From Acidobacteriota bacterium (GTDB lineage Bacteria; Acidobacteriota; Blastocatellia; Pyrinomonadales; Pyrinomonadaceae): a stretch of DNA of 39,041 bases. Both the position numbers and the translations under genes were made by a program. The notes beneath the pieces were generated by a model. That model saw only the letters and a program-made list of their open reading frames with translations. It made no database searches and was not told where the DNA came from. The stretch spans positions 1 through 39,041 of the forward strand of contig JAJPKD010000170.1 in assembly GCA_021323895.1 (NCBI GenBank), in the 5' to 3' direction. Of the stretch, positions 1 to 8,140 are shown piece after piece (positions within the stretch are counted from its first letter, which is position 1; the number at the start of each line of letters is the position of its first letter).

Positions 1-132
1 AATTCGCTTGAGTTGGCTGAGCAGATCGATCTTTTGCTGGCCGAACGCGAAGCAGTCCGAGCAAAGGTTCATAAGGTTCTCGATGCGCTGGCCAAAGCTG
101 ATCCGGAAATTGCGGAGGTGATACACGGATGA
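1..132 (+). CDS. C-terminal part of a small coiled-coil protein upstream of zapA (partial)
   Basis: An open frame enters from the left edge and ends in a TGA that overlaps the zapA start codon (ATGA overlap at 129-132). The 43 visible residues have heptad-like leucines (LELAEQIDLLLAERE) and charged pairs, as in a short coiled coil. The four-base overlap implies translational coupling with zapA. It may be a small cell-division or ZapB-like coiled-coil protein, but nothing visible identifies a family, so function is open. The 5' end lies outside the window. Confidence 0.6.
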   Translation, partial: NSLELAEQIDLLLAEREAVRAKVHKVLDALAKADPEIAEVIHG

Positions 133-455
133 CCGTCGAAGAATCACCAACCATCAAAGTCGAAATTTACGATCAGGCTTATACGGTGCGCTCCGACGGT
201 GATCCTGAGTATCTTCGACAGCTTGCCGAGTACGTCGATCAGCGTATGCGTGAGATTTCTTCGGGCACGCTGACTGTCGATTCACGCAAAGTAGCCATTC
301 TCGCGGCGCTATACATTGCCGACGAACTCCACCAATTAAGAAAAGCTCACGAAGCGGCGGACGAGCAACTCGCCACGCGTAGTACCGAATGTTCAGAGAT
401 GCTGGATCGCCTGCTGAAATCACCCCGGTCCCTCGATTCCGCTGCTCGGGCATAG
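129..455 (+). CDS. zapA: Cell division protein ZapA
   Basis: ZapA binds FtsZ and cross-links protofilaments at the cytoplasmic Z-ring. The 108-residue length is typical. The N-terminal half carries the family pattern: a beta strand (IKVEIYDQAYTVRS), then D-x-EYL-x-x-LAEYVDQRM, then DSRKVAILAALYIADEL at about residues 53-69. The C-terminal part is a short helical coiled coil. The start overlaps the stop of the upstream coiled-coil gene, so the two are probably one transcript. A candidate 6S RNA lies downstream, as in other bacteria where zapA and 6S RNA are neighbours. An imperfect hairpin (476-483 with 489-496) follows the stop but has no T-tract. The family call is firm. Confidence 0.93.
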   Translation: MTVEESPTIKVEIYDQAYTVRSDGDPEYLRQLAEYVDQRMREISSGTLTVDSRKVAILAALYIADELHQLRKAHEAADEQLATRSTECSEMLDRLLKSPRSLDSAARA

Positions 456-638
456 CTTTCGCCTTTCCTTTCGTTATGCGTCACCGCATGACGCGTCAAT
501 CAAATGTTAGTTTGAAGTTAAGCAGAGATCCTGATTTTGCATCGGGGATCCGTCCGCCAAAGATTCTTTCAGATGGAGTAATGTTCTGGCGGCCGCCTCG
601 GGCCCGGATTGAGGCTGACGAAACATTAGGAGAGGCTT

Positions 639-983
639 ATGACCAAGAAACTACTGGCAGGTCCACTCGCTCTGACATTGGTGCTCCTGGCTTGCTCTGT
701 GCCGGTATTCGCCGACGGCGCAAGAACCAGCGAACCCCCAAATTCACCGGAAGCCAAGGCGGCCTCGGAAAAAGCGACGAGCAAACCTAATACGAAATTG
801 AAGAAAGACATGGAGAAGTTGTTGGCTGCGGCGAAAGCGGGGAAAGTCGCACCGCAGCAGCAGCAATTTCCGTCCACATCCAGGAACAATCTATCGAAGA
901 CGGCGAAGATTGCCATTATCGCGTCCGCGATTGGTGCCACAATTTTTCTCGCCATCCTGTTCCATGATCTAAGCAAGGACTAG
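639..983 (+). CDS. Small secreted or membrane-anchored hypothetical protein
   Basis: 114 residues, with a good ribosome-binding site (aggaga at 630-635) before the ATG. Residues 1-25 form a signal peptide (MTKKLLAG, then a hydrophobic core). The stretch LVLLACS could be read as a lipobox, with the Cys near residue 19, but a signal peptidase I site after VFA is equally likely. The middle is low complexity and rich in Ala, Lys, Pro and Gln. A second hydrophobic helix near the C-terminus (KIAIIASAIGATIFLAILF) is followed by a short charged tail, so the mature protein is probably anchored in the inner membrane with a flexible periplasmic segment. I recognise no family. Codon use resembles the neighbours and the RBS supports a real gene. 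Confidence 0.7.
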   Translation: MTKKLLAGPLALTLVLLACSVPVFADGARTSEPPNSPEAKAASEKATSKPNTKLKKDMEKLLAAAKAGKVAPQQQQFPSTSRNNLSKTAKIAIIASAIGATIFLAILFHDLSKD

Positions 984-1021
984 CAGATTTAGCTTAGCCT
1001 TGGGGCGAAAAAAACGACGCT

Positions 1022-1250
1022 ACAAACCGCCGGTCGCTTGTGTTAGTACCCTCGCGGCAGGGGGAAGGATTCTGCCGGGTTCGTCACCGATTTAAGATGA
1101 TTGAGCCAACGTCGTTAAAAAGGGAGACCGACATCGCGAGCTAGTGCTTCTCTTCATCGTAAAGAGAAGCCAAAAGATTGCGGTGAAAAAAAGGTTACCC
1201 ACCTGATTACTCAGGTTCAATTACGACTTCGGAGCGGCCAGGCGGTTTTC
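1022..1250 (+). ncRNA. ssrS: Probable 6S RNA
   Basis: The 390-base gap between two genes folds as a long rod. The closing stem pairs 1024-1038 (AAACCGCC GGTCGCT) with 1233-1248 (AGCGGCC, bulged A, GGCGGTTT), 15 pairs with one wobble. A large internal loop follows, with a small hairpin on each side (GGCAG 1056-1060 with CTGCC 1072-1076; ACCTGA 1201-1206 with TCAGGT 1211-1216). The rod closes again at TCACCG 1084-1089 with CGGTGA 1181-1186. A perfect 9-bp hairpin sits near the middle (1146-1154 with 1162-1170). About 225 bases, a central bubble and a position just after the zapA region fit 6S RNA, the regulator that mimics an open promoter for sigma-70 RNA polymerase. Strand is inferred from context, ends are approximate, and no clear promoter was found. 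Confidence 0.6.
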
Positions 1251-1268
1251 CCTCTGCTAATTGAAAGC

Positions 1269-1370
1269 CGTAAATCGCGAATCGTAAATCGTAAATAGAT
1301 TTTGTCTATTCACGACATCGATTTCCGATTTGCGGTTTTTGTATTCACGATTCCCGATTTACTATTCACG
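1269..1370. repeat. Inverted array of seven-base tandem repeats in the ymdB leader
   Basis: Units of period seven run CGTAAAT, CGCGAAT, CGTAAAT, CGTAAAT (1269-1296). The complementary form follows: ATTCACG, ACATCG, ATTTCCG, ATTTGCG (1308-1334), and then ATTCACG, ATTCCCG, ATTTACT, ATTCACG (1343-1370). The last unit ends six bases before the ATG of the next gene. The two orientations can pair into an imperfect hairpin in the mRNA leader. Similar arrays with other unit sequences occur elsewhere in the window, so this is one member of a heptanucleotide repeat class like the STRR elements described in cyanobacteria. Confidence 0.85.
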
Positions 1371-1376
1371 TCCTTT

Positions 1377-2159
1377 ATGAAGCTTCTCCTTATCGGCGAT
1401 GTTATGGGCAAGCCTGGTCGCGCGGCCCTGCTCGATCGTTTGCAAGATTTGAAAGAGCAACACGCGATCGACTTCACGGTGATGAATGCCGAAAACGTGG
1501 CCGGCGGATTTTCGATTACGGCAGCGATTGCGGATCTACTCTTCTCGTCCGGCATCGACGTGATGACCTCCGGGAACCACATCTTCGACAAACACGAAGT
1601 CATCGATTACATAAAGAAACAGCCGCGCTTGCTGCGGCCCGCCAACTATCCACCCGATACTCCCGGCAACGATCTGTGGGTTGGCGAAGTGAAAGGCGTT
1701 CGCGTTGCTGTGCTCAACTTGCTGGGACGCGTTTTCACGCAACCTTCAGACGATCCGTTTCGCATCGGGAACGAGCTAGTCTCTTCATTACCCGAGGACG
1801 TGAAGGTCCGCATCGTCGATATGCACGCAGAGGCAACCTCCGAAAAAGTCGCGATGGGTTGGTTTCTCGACGGACGAGTTTCCGTCGTGTACGGCACGCA
1901 CACTCATGTGCAAACTGCGGATGAGCGCATCCTGCACGAGGGTACTGCGTACATCACTGACCTTGGCATGACGGGAAGCTATGGTGGAGTAATCGGATTG
2001 AAAAAAGGCGACATTATCCACCGGTTCAGATCACCGATTCGTCGCAAACCCGAACAGTCGAAGAGCGAGGTCCGCATCTGTGGCGCAGTTGTCGATGTTG
2101 ACGAAGAAACCGGACGGGCTCGATCGATCGAACGGATCAATCTGTCGCATGACAGCTAG
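1377..2159 (+). CDS. YmdB-family metallophosphoesterase
   Basis: 260 residues from ATG 1377. The frame is open further upstream, but that part is repeat DNA and MKLLLIGDVMGKPGR is the usual N-terminus. Metal-binding motifs of the calcineurin-like fold are visible: GDVMG (residues 7-11), NAEN (about 39-42), SGNHIFD (about 65-71), DMHAEATSEK (about 148-157) and the GTHTHVQT histidine motif. YmdB enzymes hydrolyse 2',3'-cyclic nucleotides, and YmdB affects biofilm and motility choices in Bacillus. In many genomes the gene sits beside zapA and rny (RNase Y); no rny is present here. The family call is strong; the physiological substrate here is unknown. Confidence 0.9.
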   Translation: MKLLLIGDVMGKPGRAALLDRLQDLKEQHAIDFTVMNAENVAGGFSITAAIADLLFSSGIDVMTSGNHIFDKHEVIDYIKKQPRLLRPANYPPDTPGNDLWVGEVKGVRVAVLNLLGRVFTQPSDDPFRIGNELVSSLPEDVKVRIVDMHAEATSEKVAMGWFLDGRVSVVYGTHTHVQTADERILHEGTAYITDLGMTGSYGGVIGLKKGDIIHRFRSPIRRKPEQSKSEVRICGAVVDVDEETGRARSIERINLSHDS

Positions 2160-2189
2160 GCACACCGCCCCCCGCTCACTGCCGACTGC

Positions 2190-2672
2190 CTAAAGCGGTG
2201 CTTCGTCCGAAGGGACGGGCTCGCCGGCTAATTCCGGGTGGTTTGGCAAAGACAACAAGAGTTCGGCAAATCCTTGTGGGAAAGAACGCACTCGTCCGGT
2301 TGAATCGGTGACTACGTGCCCGGTTTCGCCTTCAGCAATCACGACGCCATCCTGTTCACGGATGATTTCATATCCGAAGCGTAGAGATCGGCGACGCAAT
2401 TCAGTGATGTGAGTCCTCACAATTAGCACGTCGTCGTAGTAGGCGGGAGCTTTATAGCGGCAATAACTTTCGGCCACGACCAGGAAAGCATTCTCGCTTT
2501 CTTCCATGTCGCGATACGAAAACCCGCGCGCGCGACAGAACTCAGTGCGGCCAATCTCAAACCAGACAAGATAATTCGCGTGATAGACAACGCCCATCTT
2601 GTCGGTTTCGGCATAGCGGACGCGCAAAGCCGTCTCATGCCATTGGTCAACGTCATCGAGTTCTTCGGCCAT
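2190..2672 (-). CDS. Acyl-CoA thioesterase, YbgC/4-hydroxybenzoyl-CoA thioesterase family
   Basis: Hotdog-fold thioesterase of 160 residues from the ATG at 2672. A longer frame exists but would overlap the divergent gene and carries an unlike N-terminal tail. The family block RVRYAETDKMGVVYHANYL (about residues 17-35) contains the catalytic-type Asp (YAETDKMG) and the H-A-N-Y-L-x-W-F-E helix (HANYLVWFEIGRTEF). Such enzymes hydrolyse short or medium acyl-CoA or acyl-ACP thioesters in the cytoplasm. No Tol-Pal genes are nearby, so a ybgC role in that operon is not supported. The start region lacks a clear Shine-Dalgarno. The gene is divergent from the secreted HExxH protein, so 2673-2763 must hold both promoters. 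The substrate cannot be read from the sequence. Confidence 0.85.
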   Translation of the reverse strand: MAEELDDVDQWHETALRVRYAETDKMGVVYHANYLVWFEIGRTEFCRARGFSYRDMEESENAFLVVAESYCRYKAPAYYDDVLIVRTHITELRRRSLRFGYEIIREQDGVVIAEGETGHVVTDSTGRVRSFPQGFAELLLSLPNHPELAGEPVPSDEAPL

Positions 2673-2763
2673 AAAGTATTCGTTAGCGTCAGGCTGCTTC
2701 GGCAGCCCGCCTTCATTCCTGCTTTGATTTGCTGATCGTTTTAGCGGACTATAAGTGCGAATT

Positions 2764-4128
2764 ATGCGGATGTCAAAACAATTTCGTAGCCGGATCGCCC
2801 GCATGTTGCAGGCCGTTCGCCGGCACCCCTCCTGCTTCTTATCGGGCCTCCTAAGCGTTCTCGTTTTCATTGCGCCGCTCGCGTCGATATCCACCGCGCA
2901 AGCTCCGGCTCAGTCTTCCTCAACGACCAGCGCCGCGGCGCGGAACGCGGCCGTAATCGCCGCTACCCAGGAAGTGCTGAAAGAAACGAGCGAGCTAAGG
3001 CAACTTACCATTCTTCGACCGGTGCAAAGTTCGACTCAGTCAAAAACAGAGATCGAACGAGCCGTGATCAAGAACCTCGATGAAGAAACTTCGCCAGCCG
3101 ATCTGCATGGCAGTGAAATGATGCTGAAGAAACTCGGATTGGCGCCGCCTGATTTTCAGTATCGCGCATTGATGATTCGTTTGCTGACCGAGCAGGTGGC
3201 CGGTTATTACGAGCCAAAGACTCAGCAGTTTCACCTCGCCGACTGGATCGACGTCGATGGGCAAAAGCCGATCATGGCGCATGAGCTGACGCACGCGCTT
3301 CAGGATCAGCATTTCAATTTGCGCCGCTTTGAGGATTGGCCCAAGGGTGATTCGGATGCGGAACTTGCAGCGCACGCGTTGATCGAAGGCGATGCGACGT
3401 TGGCGATGGCACTGTACGTGGCAAGCAATCCGTTTCGCGCGCTGGCTTTTTTGAAGTCGATGGGCGCAACCGGCATCGCGACCGAGGAGTTGGACAAAGC
3501 GCCGCGCGCGCTGCGCGAAACGCTGCTGTTTCCGTATCAGGAAGGAATGAATTGGACGCGCGTGCTTTACAAGAATGGCGGGTGGAAACAAGTGTCCGAT
3601 GCGTTCACGACTCTGCCGCAATCGACCGAGCAGATTCTGCACACGGACAAGTATTTCGCGCATGAAGCGCCGGTCAAGATTACGTTGCCTGATCTTACTT
3701 CGTCATTGAATCGCCGACGAGAGAGGTCATGGAAACGCATCGCCACCGACGTCAACGGCGAGTGGGGCGCTTACTTGATTCTCGATCAATTTCTGAAAGC
3801 GCCGGCCGAGTCGCGGCGTGCGGCGGCGGGTTGGGGCGGTGACCGTTGCGCGCTTTATGAGAATGGAAAGGGCGCCCTGGTGTACGTGTCTGTCTCGACC
3901 TGGGACACGCCAAACGATGCCCGCGAGTTCTTCACTGCTTACGTGAAGCGAACGCAGCTGCGTTATCCAGATGCGGCGTCTGTTGGTGCGCCGACGGATG
4001 ATTCTTCCAAACACTTTCGCACGAGCGAGGGTTTGGTCTCAATTGCGATCAATGGTTTGCGCGTGGTTATTTTGGAAGGCGCTCCAGATGACGCGATTCT
4101 TCGATCGCTGCTGAAAGCTCTCGGATGA
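2764..4128 (+). CDS. Secreted HExxH putative zinc metallopeptidase-like protein
   Basis: Probably starts at ATG 2764 (another candidate at 2755, in frame); about 454-457 residues. A basic N-terminal stretch, a hydrophobic segment (FLSGLLSVLVFIAPLA) and a Ser/Ala-rich region point to a signal peptide and export. Near residue 176 (from 2755) lies HELTHALQDQ, a zinc-binding HExxH helix. About 30 residues on, LIEGDATLAMALY carries a glutamate suited to be the third ligand, as in gluzincins. Upstream VAGYYEPKTQQFHLAD gives the edge strand often seen before such helices. The C-terminal third is mixed alpha/beta without recognised motifs. I cannot assign a named peptidase family; proteolytic activity is inferred from the motif only. 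Confidence 0.75.
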   Translation: MRMSKQFRSRIARMLQAVRRHPSCFLSGLLSVLVFIAPLASISTAQAPAQSSSTTSAAARNAAVIAATQEVLKETSELRQLTILRPVQSSTQSKTEIERAVIKNLDEETSPADLHGSEMMLKKLGLAPPDFQYRALMIRLLTEQVAGYYEPKTQQFHLADWIDVDGQKPIMAHELTHALQDQHFNLRRFEDWPKGDSDAELAAHALIEGDATLAMALYVASNPFRALAFLKSMGATGIATEELDKAPRALRETLLFPYQEGMNWTRVLYKNGGWKQVSDAFTTLPQSTEQILHTDKYFAHEAPVKITLPDLTSSLNRRRERSWKRIATDVNGEWGAYLILDQFLKAPAESRRAAAGWGGDRCALYENGKGALVYVSVSTWDTPNDAREFFTAYVKRTQLRYPDAASVGAPTDDSSKHFRTSEGLVSIAINGLRVVILEGAPDDAILRSLLKALG

Positions 4129-4143
4129 GCTCGATTAGGTGCG

Positions 4144-4172
4144 TTGAGATGCACCCGCAAGTGTGGTATTTT
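4144..4172 (+). promoter_or_regulatory. Candidate sigma-70 promoter for the carboxylase gene
   Basis: TTGAGA (4144-4149), 17-base spacer, TATTTT (4167-4172). Transcription would begin near 4179, giving a leader of about 40-60 bases to the GTG 4216 or ATG 4237 start. A short inverted repeat (GGTGC 4138-4142 with GCACC 4150-4154) overlaps the -35 region and may help end the upstream transcript. Confidence 0.45.
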
Positions 4173-4215
4173 CGGCTGGATTAATTCATAACAGGACCTA
4201 AGCAGTGGCAGCGAA

Positions 4216-5934
4216 GTGACTTCCGGGTCTCAAAGCATGCAGGCGAAATTCACCGTCAAACCTCTCTCGAGGCTCCCAGCGAAACCTCCCGCCATAACTT
4301 CAGAGAAGAACAAAGACGTTCAGTCCCGCGGCCGCTTGCGCGAGTTGACCACAGAGTTGCGCGCGCTTGAGACGAAGCTTCGCGCCGGCGGCGGGCCCGA
4401 CAAAATTGAGAAGCAACATCAACAAGGGAAGCTGACTGCGCGTGAGCGAATCGATTTGCTGCTCGATAAAGATTCCTACCGGCAAGAAATCGGATTACTG
4501 GTCGCGTTCGATCAGTACGATGGCGGCGCGCCGGGCGCCGGAGTTGTCACCACTGTCGGGCGAGTCAAGGGCAGGGAAGTCGTCGTCGTGGCGAATGACG
4601 CGACGGTGAAAGCCGGATCGTGGTGGCCTGAGACAATCAAGAAAATTCTGCGCGCGCAGGAAATTGCGATGCGCTCGCACGTCCCCATCATCTATCTGGT
4701 CGATTCGGCGGGCGTGAATCTGCCTTATCAAGGTGGCGTGTTCCCTGGTGAATATGGCGCGTCGCGGATCTTCTATTACAACTCGATCATGCGGCGTTAT
4801 TTGAAAGTCCCTCAGATTTCCGCGGTGATGGGGCCATGCATTGCCGGCGGCGCGTATCTGCCGGCGCTGTCCGACATCATCATCATGGTCGAAAAGACTT
4901 CGTTCATGGGATTAGGCGGCGCGAATTTGGTGAAAGGCGCGACCGGCCAAACTATCGACAACGAAACGCTCGGCGGCGCGCTGGCGCACAACGAAATTTC
5001 TGGTGTCGCGCATTATCGCGTAAAGAATGACGAGGAAGCCATCGCGAAGATTCGGGAGTTCGTCGGGGAATTGCCAAGGAAGGAGTCAGGAGTCAGGAGT
5101 CGGGAGTCGGGAGTAGAACCAAAAACACCGGAAGAAAGGATCTACGATCTCCTTCCCGAAGATCATCGCCAGCACTACGACCTGCGCGCGGTGCTTGATT
5201 GCCTGCTCGACGAAGGTCATCTCGACGAATTTCAAGCGGACTACGCGAAGGAAATCATCACCGGTCACGCGCAGATTCGCGGAATCCAGGTTGGTGTGAT
5301 CGCAAATGCCCGAGGGATGTTTCGCGATCCGGCTGGTGGGCCACCGAAATTCGGCGGCATCATCTACACAGAATCGGCAGAGAAGGTCGCGTACTTTATC
5401 GACACCTGTAATCGACACGGCACGCCGCTCGTTTTCATCCAGGACGTTTCCGGCTTCATGGTTGGTTCCGAGGCTGAGCATTCCGGAATTATTCGCGCCG
5501 GTGCTCGCTTCGTGGAAGCGATGGCCACCGCGGCGGTGCCGAAGATCGTGCTGACCCTCAATCACGCGTCCGGCGCGGGTTACTACGCCATGGCCGGTCA
5601 GGGCTTCGATCCGGATTTCATTTTCAGTTGGCCCACCGGACGCATGGGCGTCATGGAAGGCGAGTCGGCGGTGCAGGCGACGTTCGGAAGTCAACTCCAG
5701 GAATTGAAAGTAAAAGGCAATGAGCCAAGTGACAAACTAATTTCTGAGATGCAGAAGGTTCGGGATACTTACGAGCGAGACCTCGATGCGAAATACGCAG
5801 CGGCGCGCGGCTTTGTCGATGCGGTGATTGCGCCGGAAGAGACTCGCGACGCGTTAGAGCTTGCATTACGCGTAAGTTTGCATTATTCAGGTCCGCATCT
5901 GGGACAATTCATTTTGCCGGCTTCATTAACTTAG
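4216..5934 (+). CDS. Acyl-CoA carboxylase carboxyltransferase (beta) subunit, methylcrotonyl/geranyl-CoA carboxylase type
   Basis: Carboxyltransferase half of a biotin-dependent acyl-CoA carboxylase; it moves CO2 from carboxybiotin to an acyl-CoA. 572 residues from GTG 4216 (565 from ATG 4237; neither has a convincing RBS). Two crotonase-fold lobes are visible. The N lobe has IYLVDSAGVNLPYQ and GPCIAGGAYLPALSD at about residues 160-220. The C lobe has FIQDVSGFMVGSEAEHSGI, NHASGAGYYAMAG and WPTGRMGVMEGE at about 405-490. The pattern resembles methylcrotonyl-CoA (LiuB/MccB) or geranyl-CoA (AtuC) carboxylase more than propionyl-CoA carboxylase. No biotin carboxylase/biotin carrier gene is nearby, so its partner is encoded elsewhere. 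Oddity: five seven-base repeats (5081-5115) are translated as a linker between the lobes. Downstream AtuA and hydratase genes fit leucine or acyclic terpene breakdown. Confidence 0.88.
   Translation: MTSGSQSMQAKFTVKPLSRLPAKPPAITSEKNKDVQSRGRLRELTTELRALETKLRAGGGPDKIEKQHQQGKLTARERIDLLLDKDSYRQEIGLLVAFDQYDGGAPGAGVVTTVGRVKGREVVVVANDATVKAGSWWPETIKKILRAQEIAMRSHVPIIYLVDSAGVNLPYQGGVFPGEYGASRIFYYNSIMRRYLKVPQISAVMGPCIAGGAYLPALSDIIIMVEKTSFMGLGGANLVKGATGQTIDNETLGGALAHNEISGVAHYRVKNDEEAIAKIREFVGELPRKESGVRSRESGVEPKTPEERIYDLLPEDHRQHYDLRAVLDCLLDEGHLDEFQADYAKEIITGHAQIRGIQVGVIANARGMFRDPAGGPPKFGGIIYTESAEKVAYFIDTCNRHGTPLVFIQDVSGFMVGSEAEHSGIIRAGARFVEAMATAAVPKIVLTLNHASGAGYYAMAGQGFDPDFIFSWPTGRMGVMEGESAVQATFGSQLQELKVKGNEPSDKLISEMQKVRDTYERDLDAKYAAARGFVDAVIAPEETRDALELALRVSLHYSGPHLGQFILPASLT
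5081..5115 (+). repeat. Five tandem heptamers inside the carboxylase coding sequence
   Basis: AGGAGTC three times, then GGGAGTC and GGGAGTA, period exactly seven. The array is translated without breaking the frame and yields the low-complexity linker ESGVRSRESGVE between the two carboxyltransferase lobes. It belongs to the same repeat class as the arrays at 1269-1370 and 21562-21640. Confidence 0.9.
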
Positions 5935-5980
5935 CGTTTGTTCGCAGAGCTTTATTTTGCAGCAACAAAGGAGAAGAACC

Positions 5981-6634
5981 GTGAGAAAGAGCACCATCTA
6001 TCTTTTCGGCTTGAGCGCTGTCGTGCTGGTGATCGCAGCGATGGCCACCGCAGGATTCGTGGTTTCGGCGCAGAATTCAAACTCGTCAACTACGATGACC
6101 GGCAACTCAAATACCGGCAAGGCCAAGCCGCGACATCGTCGCCCGAGAAAGCCGGCGACTACAACCGGCGATACCAGCATGGCGGCAATGCCGCAGAAAA
6201 CTGGCAAGTGTGATCCGACCCAACAGGAGCAGACTGATCTATCCGGAACCTACGTCGGTAAAGCGACGCACGGCAAAACACCGCCAGTTGAAGCGACGCT
6301 GACGATTACCGGGAACAACTTCTCGATGACGTCGGGTTCGGAAACTCACTCGGGCCGCATGACGGCGGTGACCACGTGTGGATACACGGCCGTCACCATG
6401 ATGATGGGTGACATGACGCCGGTGACGCCGAGCCCAAACCCGCCGCCGATGAACAAAGCGATGTCGATGCGCGCCAAGAAAGTCGGCGACAAACTCATGT
6501 TGACCAGCGTGCCGGGCGAGCCCATGGAAGTGAAGTTCGTCACCAACGGGATGGGCATGGGGATGAAGCCGCGCAAGCATCGCTCGATGACGAAGAAGAC
6601 AACGACTTCGGCGCCCGCGAAAACAACGCCGTAA
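5981..6634 (+). CDS. Small secreted hypothetical protein with basic Thr/Pro-rich segments
   Basis: Start taken at GTG 5981 because a strong Shine-Dalgarno (aaaggag, 5967-5973) precedes it; the frame is open 24 bases further upstream. 217 residues. Residues 1-30 form a signal peptide (MRKSTIYLFGLSAVVLVIAA, cleavage probably after VSA). A low-complexity Ser/Thr/Asn and Arg/Lys-rich stretch follows. A central domain of about 100 residues (LSGTYVGKATHG, then ATLTITGNNFSMTSGSETHSGRMTAVTTCGYTAVTMMMGD) is predicted to be beta-rich and holds two cysteines that could form a disulphide. The tail is rich in Met, Gly and Lys. I recognise no family. It sits between carboxylase and atuA genes but is probably not metabolic. 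Confidence 0.7.
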   Translation: MRKSTIYLFGLSAVVLVIAAMATAGFVVSAQNSNSSTTMTGNSNTGKAKPRHRRPRKPATTTGDTSMAAMPQKTGKCDPTQQEQTDLSGTYVGKATHGKTPPVEATLTITGNNFSMTSGSETHSGRMTAVTTCGYTAVTMMMGDMTPVTPSPNPPPMNKAMSMRAKKVGDKLMLTSVPGEPMEVKFVTNGMGMGMKPRKHRSMTKKTTTSAPAKTTP

Positions 6635-6742
6635 CGAAGTTCGATTTGAGTTGATTATCAGGCACGGGATCGTGGCGGCGAGACAGCGTCGAGAGACTCT
6701 CGGTCGCGCGCGTTTCGGTTCCCGTGTCTTGCCGTGTTTGGA

Positions 6743-8110
6743 ATGAAACAGAAAATCAGAGTTGCGGCCGGTCAGGGCTTTTGGGGCGATTTGCTCGATG
6801 CACCGGTGCGCCAGGTTGAGGGCGGGCCGATTGATTACTTGATGCTTGACTATCTGGCTGAAGTCACGATGTCGATCATGCAAAAGCAGAAGGCGCGCGA
6901 CCCTAACGCTGGTTACGCGCGCGACTTCGTGCCGCTGATGAAGCGGATCTTACCGACTTGCGTGGAACGAAACATCAAAGTTACGGCAAACGCCGGCGGC
7001 GTAAACGTGCGAGCCTGCGCTGACGCGGTGCGAGAAGTTGCGCGTGAATTAGGTTTGGCAGGCAAGCTGAAGATCGGCATTGTCACGGGCGACGACATTC
7101 TCGAGCGCGTCGATGATTTGATCGGCCGCGGGATTGAGTTACGTAACATGGACACAGGCGAGCCGCTCAGCTCAGTTCGCGATCGCATTCAAAGCGCGAA
7201 TGCTTATCTCGGGGCTGCGCCGATCGTTGAAGCGTTGAAAGAGGGCGCTCAAGTTGTTATCACCGGACGCGTGACGGATACAGGACTGACGCTCGGTCCG
7301 TTGATGCACGAGTTTGGCTGGGCGGCGGACGATTGGGACAAGTTGGCGGCCGGGACTATCGCCGGTCACATCATCGAGTGCGGCGCGCAATGCTCCGGCG
7401 GCAACTGCCAATACGATTGGCAGAACATTCCTGACATGGCGAACGTCGGCTTTCCGATAGCCGAGGCTTCGCCTGATGCGACCTTCGTGATTACCAAGCA
7501 CGACGGCACGGGTGGTCGCGTGAACGTTCAATCGGTAAAGGAACAACTCGTTTACGAGATGGGTGATCCCTACGAGTACATCACGCCAGATTGCGTTGCT
7601 GATTTCACGACGATTCACCTCGCCGACGATGGCGCGGATCGCGTTCGTGTGTTCGGCATCAAAGGACGATCTGCGACCGACTCGCTGAAGGTGTCGATCA
7701 GTTATTCGGCTGGATACAAAGCGGTCGGAACTTTGGTTTACGCCTGGCCTGACGCCTATGCGAAGGCGAAAGCCGCGGATCAAATTTTGCGCATGCGGCT
7801 GGATCGGCTGGGACTAAGATTCGATCAAGTGCTGACCGAGTTCGTAGGCGCGAACGCGACGCACGGCATTCTTGCCGGAGAGCCTTCGACTGATATTGCT
7901 GAAGTGCAGTTGCGCGTCGGTGTGCGCGGAAACGATCGCGCCGCCATTGAAAGGTTCACGAAGGAAATTGCGCCGTTGATCTTAACCGGTACGCCCGCCG
8001 TGACAGGATTTGCCGGCGGACGCCCAAAAGTAGAAGAGATCGTCGCTTACTGGCCGGCATTAATTCCGAAGAGTGAGATCAAATCTCAGGTTGAAATCCT
8101 CGACGTTTAG
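6743..8110 (+). CDS. AtuA family protein (DUF1446), main domain
   Basis: 455 residues from ATG 6743 (an in-frame GTG lies at 6734). The N-terminus [18 protein letters not shown], the segment [18 protein letters not shown] and the motifs [49 protein letters not shown] and [11 protein letters not shown] mark the AtuA/acyclic terpene utilisation family. AtuA is needed for citronellol/geraniol growth in Pseudomonas, but its reaction is not established. Conserved Cys, His and Asp residues in the [12 protein letters not shown] block look like an active site. In many bacteria this domain is fused to the small domain encoded by the next gene; here the two are separate and about 30 bases apart. It lies between a carboxylase beta subunit and a hydratase-like gene, which supports a role in branched acyl-CoA or terpene catabolism. 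Confidence 0.87.
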   Translation: MKQKIRVAAGQGFWGDLLDAPVRQVEGGPIDYLMLDYLAEVTMSIMQKQKARDPNAGYARDFVPLMKRILPTCVERNIKVTANAGGVNVRACADAVREVARELGLAGKLKIGIVTGDDILERVDDLIGRGIELRNMDTGEPLSSVRDRIQSANAYLGAAPIVEALKEGAQVVITGRVTDTGLTLGPLMHEFGWAADDWDKLAAGTIAGHIIECGAQCSGGNCQYDWQNIPDMANVGFPIAEASPDATFVITKHDGTGGRVNVQSVKEQLVYEMGDPYEYITPDCVADFTTIHLADDGADRVRVFGIKGRSATDSLKVSISYSAGYKAVGTLVYAWPDAYAKAKAADQILRMRLDRLGLRFDQVLTEFVGANATHGILAGEPSTDIAEVQLRVGVRGNDRAAIERFTKEIAPLILTGTPAVTGFAGGRPKVEEIVAYWPALIPKSEIKSQVEILDV

Positions 8111-8140
8111 TCTGATCGAGAATGGAGCAGGAATAAGGAA

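Noticed and set aside
476-496. Hairpin after zapA as a terminator
   Set aside because: Arms ATGCGTCA and TGACGCGT have one mismatch and no T-tract follows.
1302-1376. Upstream extension of the YmdB-type gene to 1302
   Set aside because: The extra codons are translated repeat DNA; the family N-terminus starts at ATG 1377.
2673-2894. N-terminal extension of the thioesterase to 2894
   Set aside because: Would run into the divergent gene and adds residues absent from the family; ATG 2672 gives the normal length.
6239-6883. 214-codon minus-strand frame opposite the secreted protein and the atuA start
   Set aside because: His/Arg-rich shadow; the plus-strand gene has a signal peptide and a good RBS.
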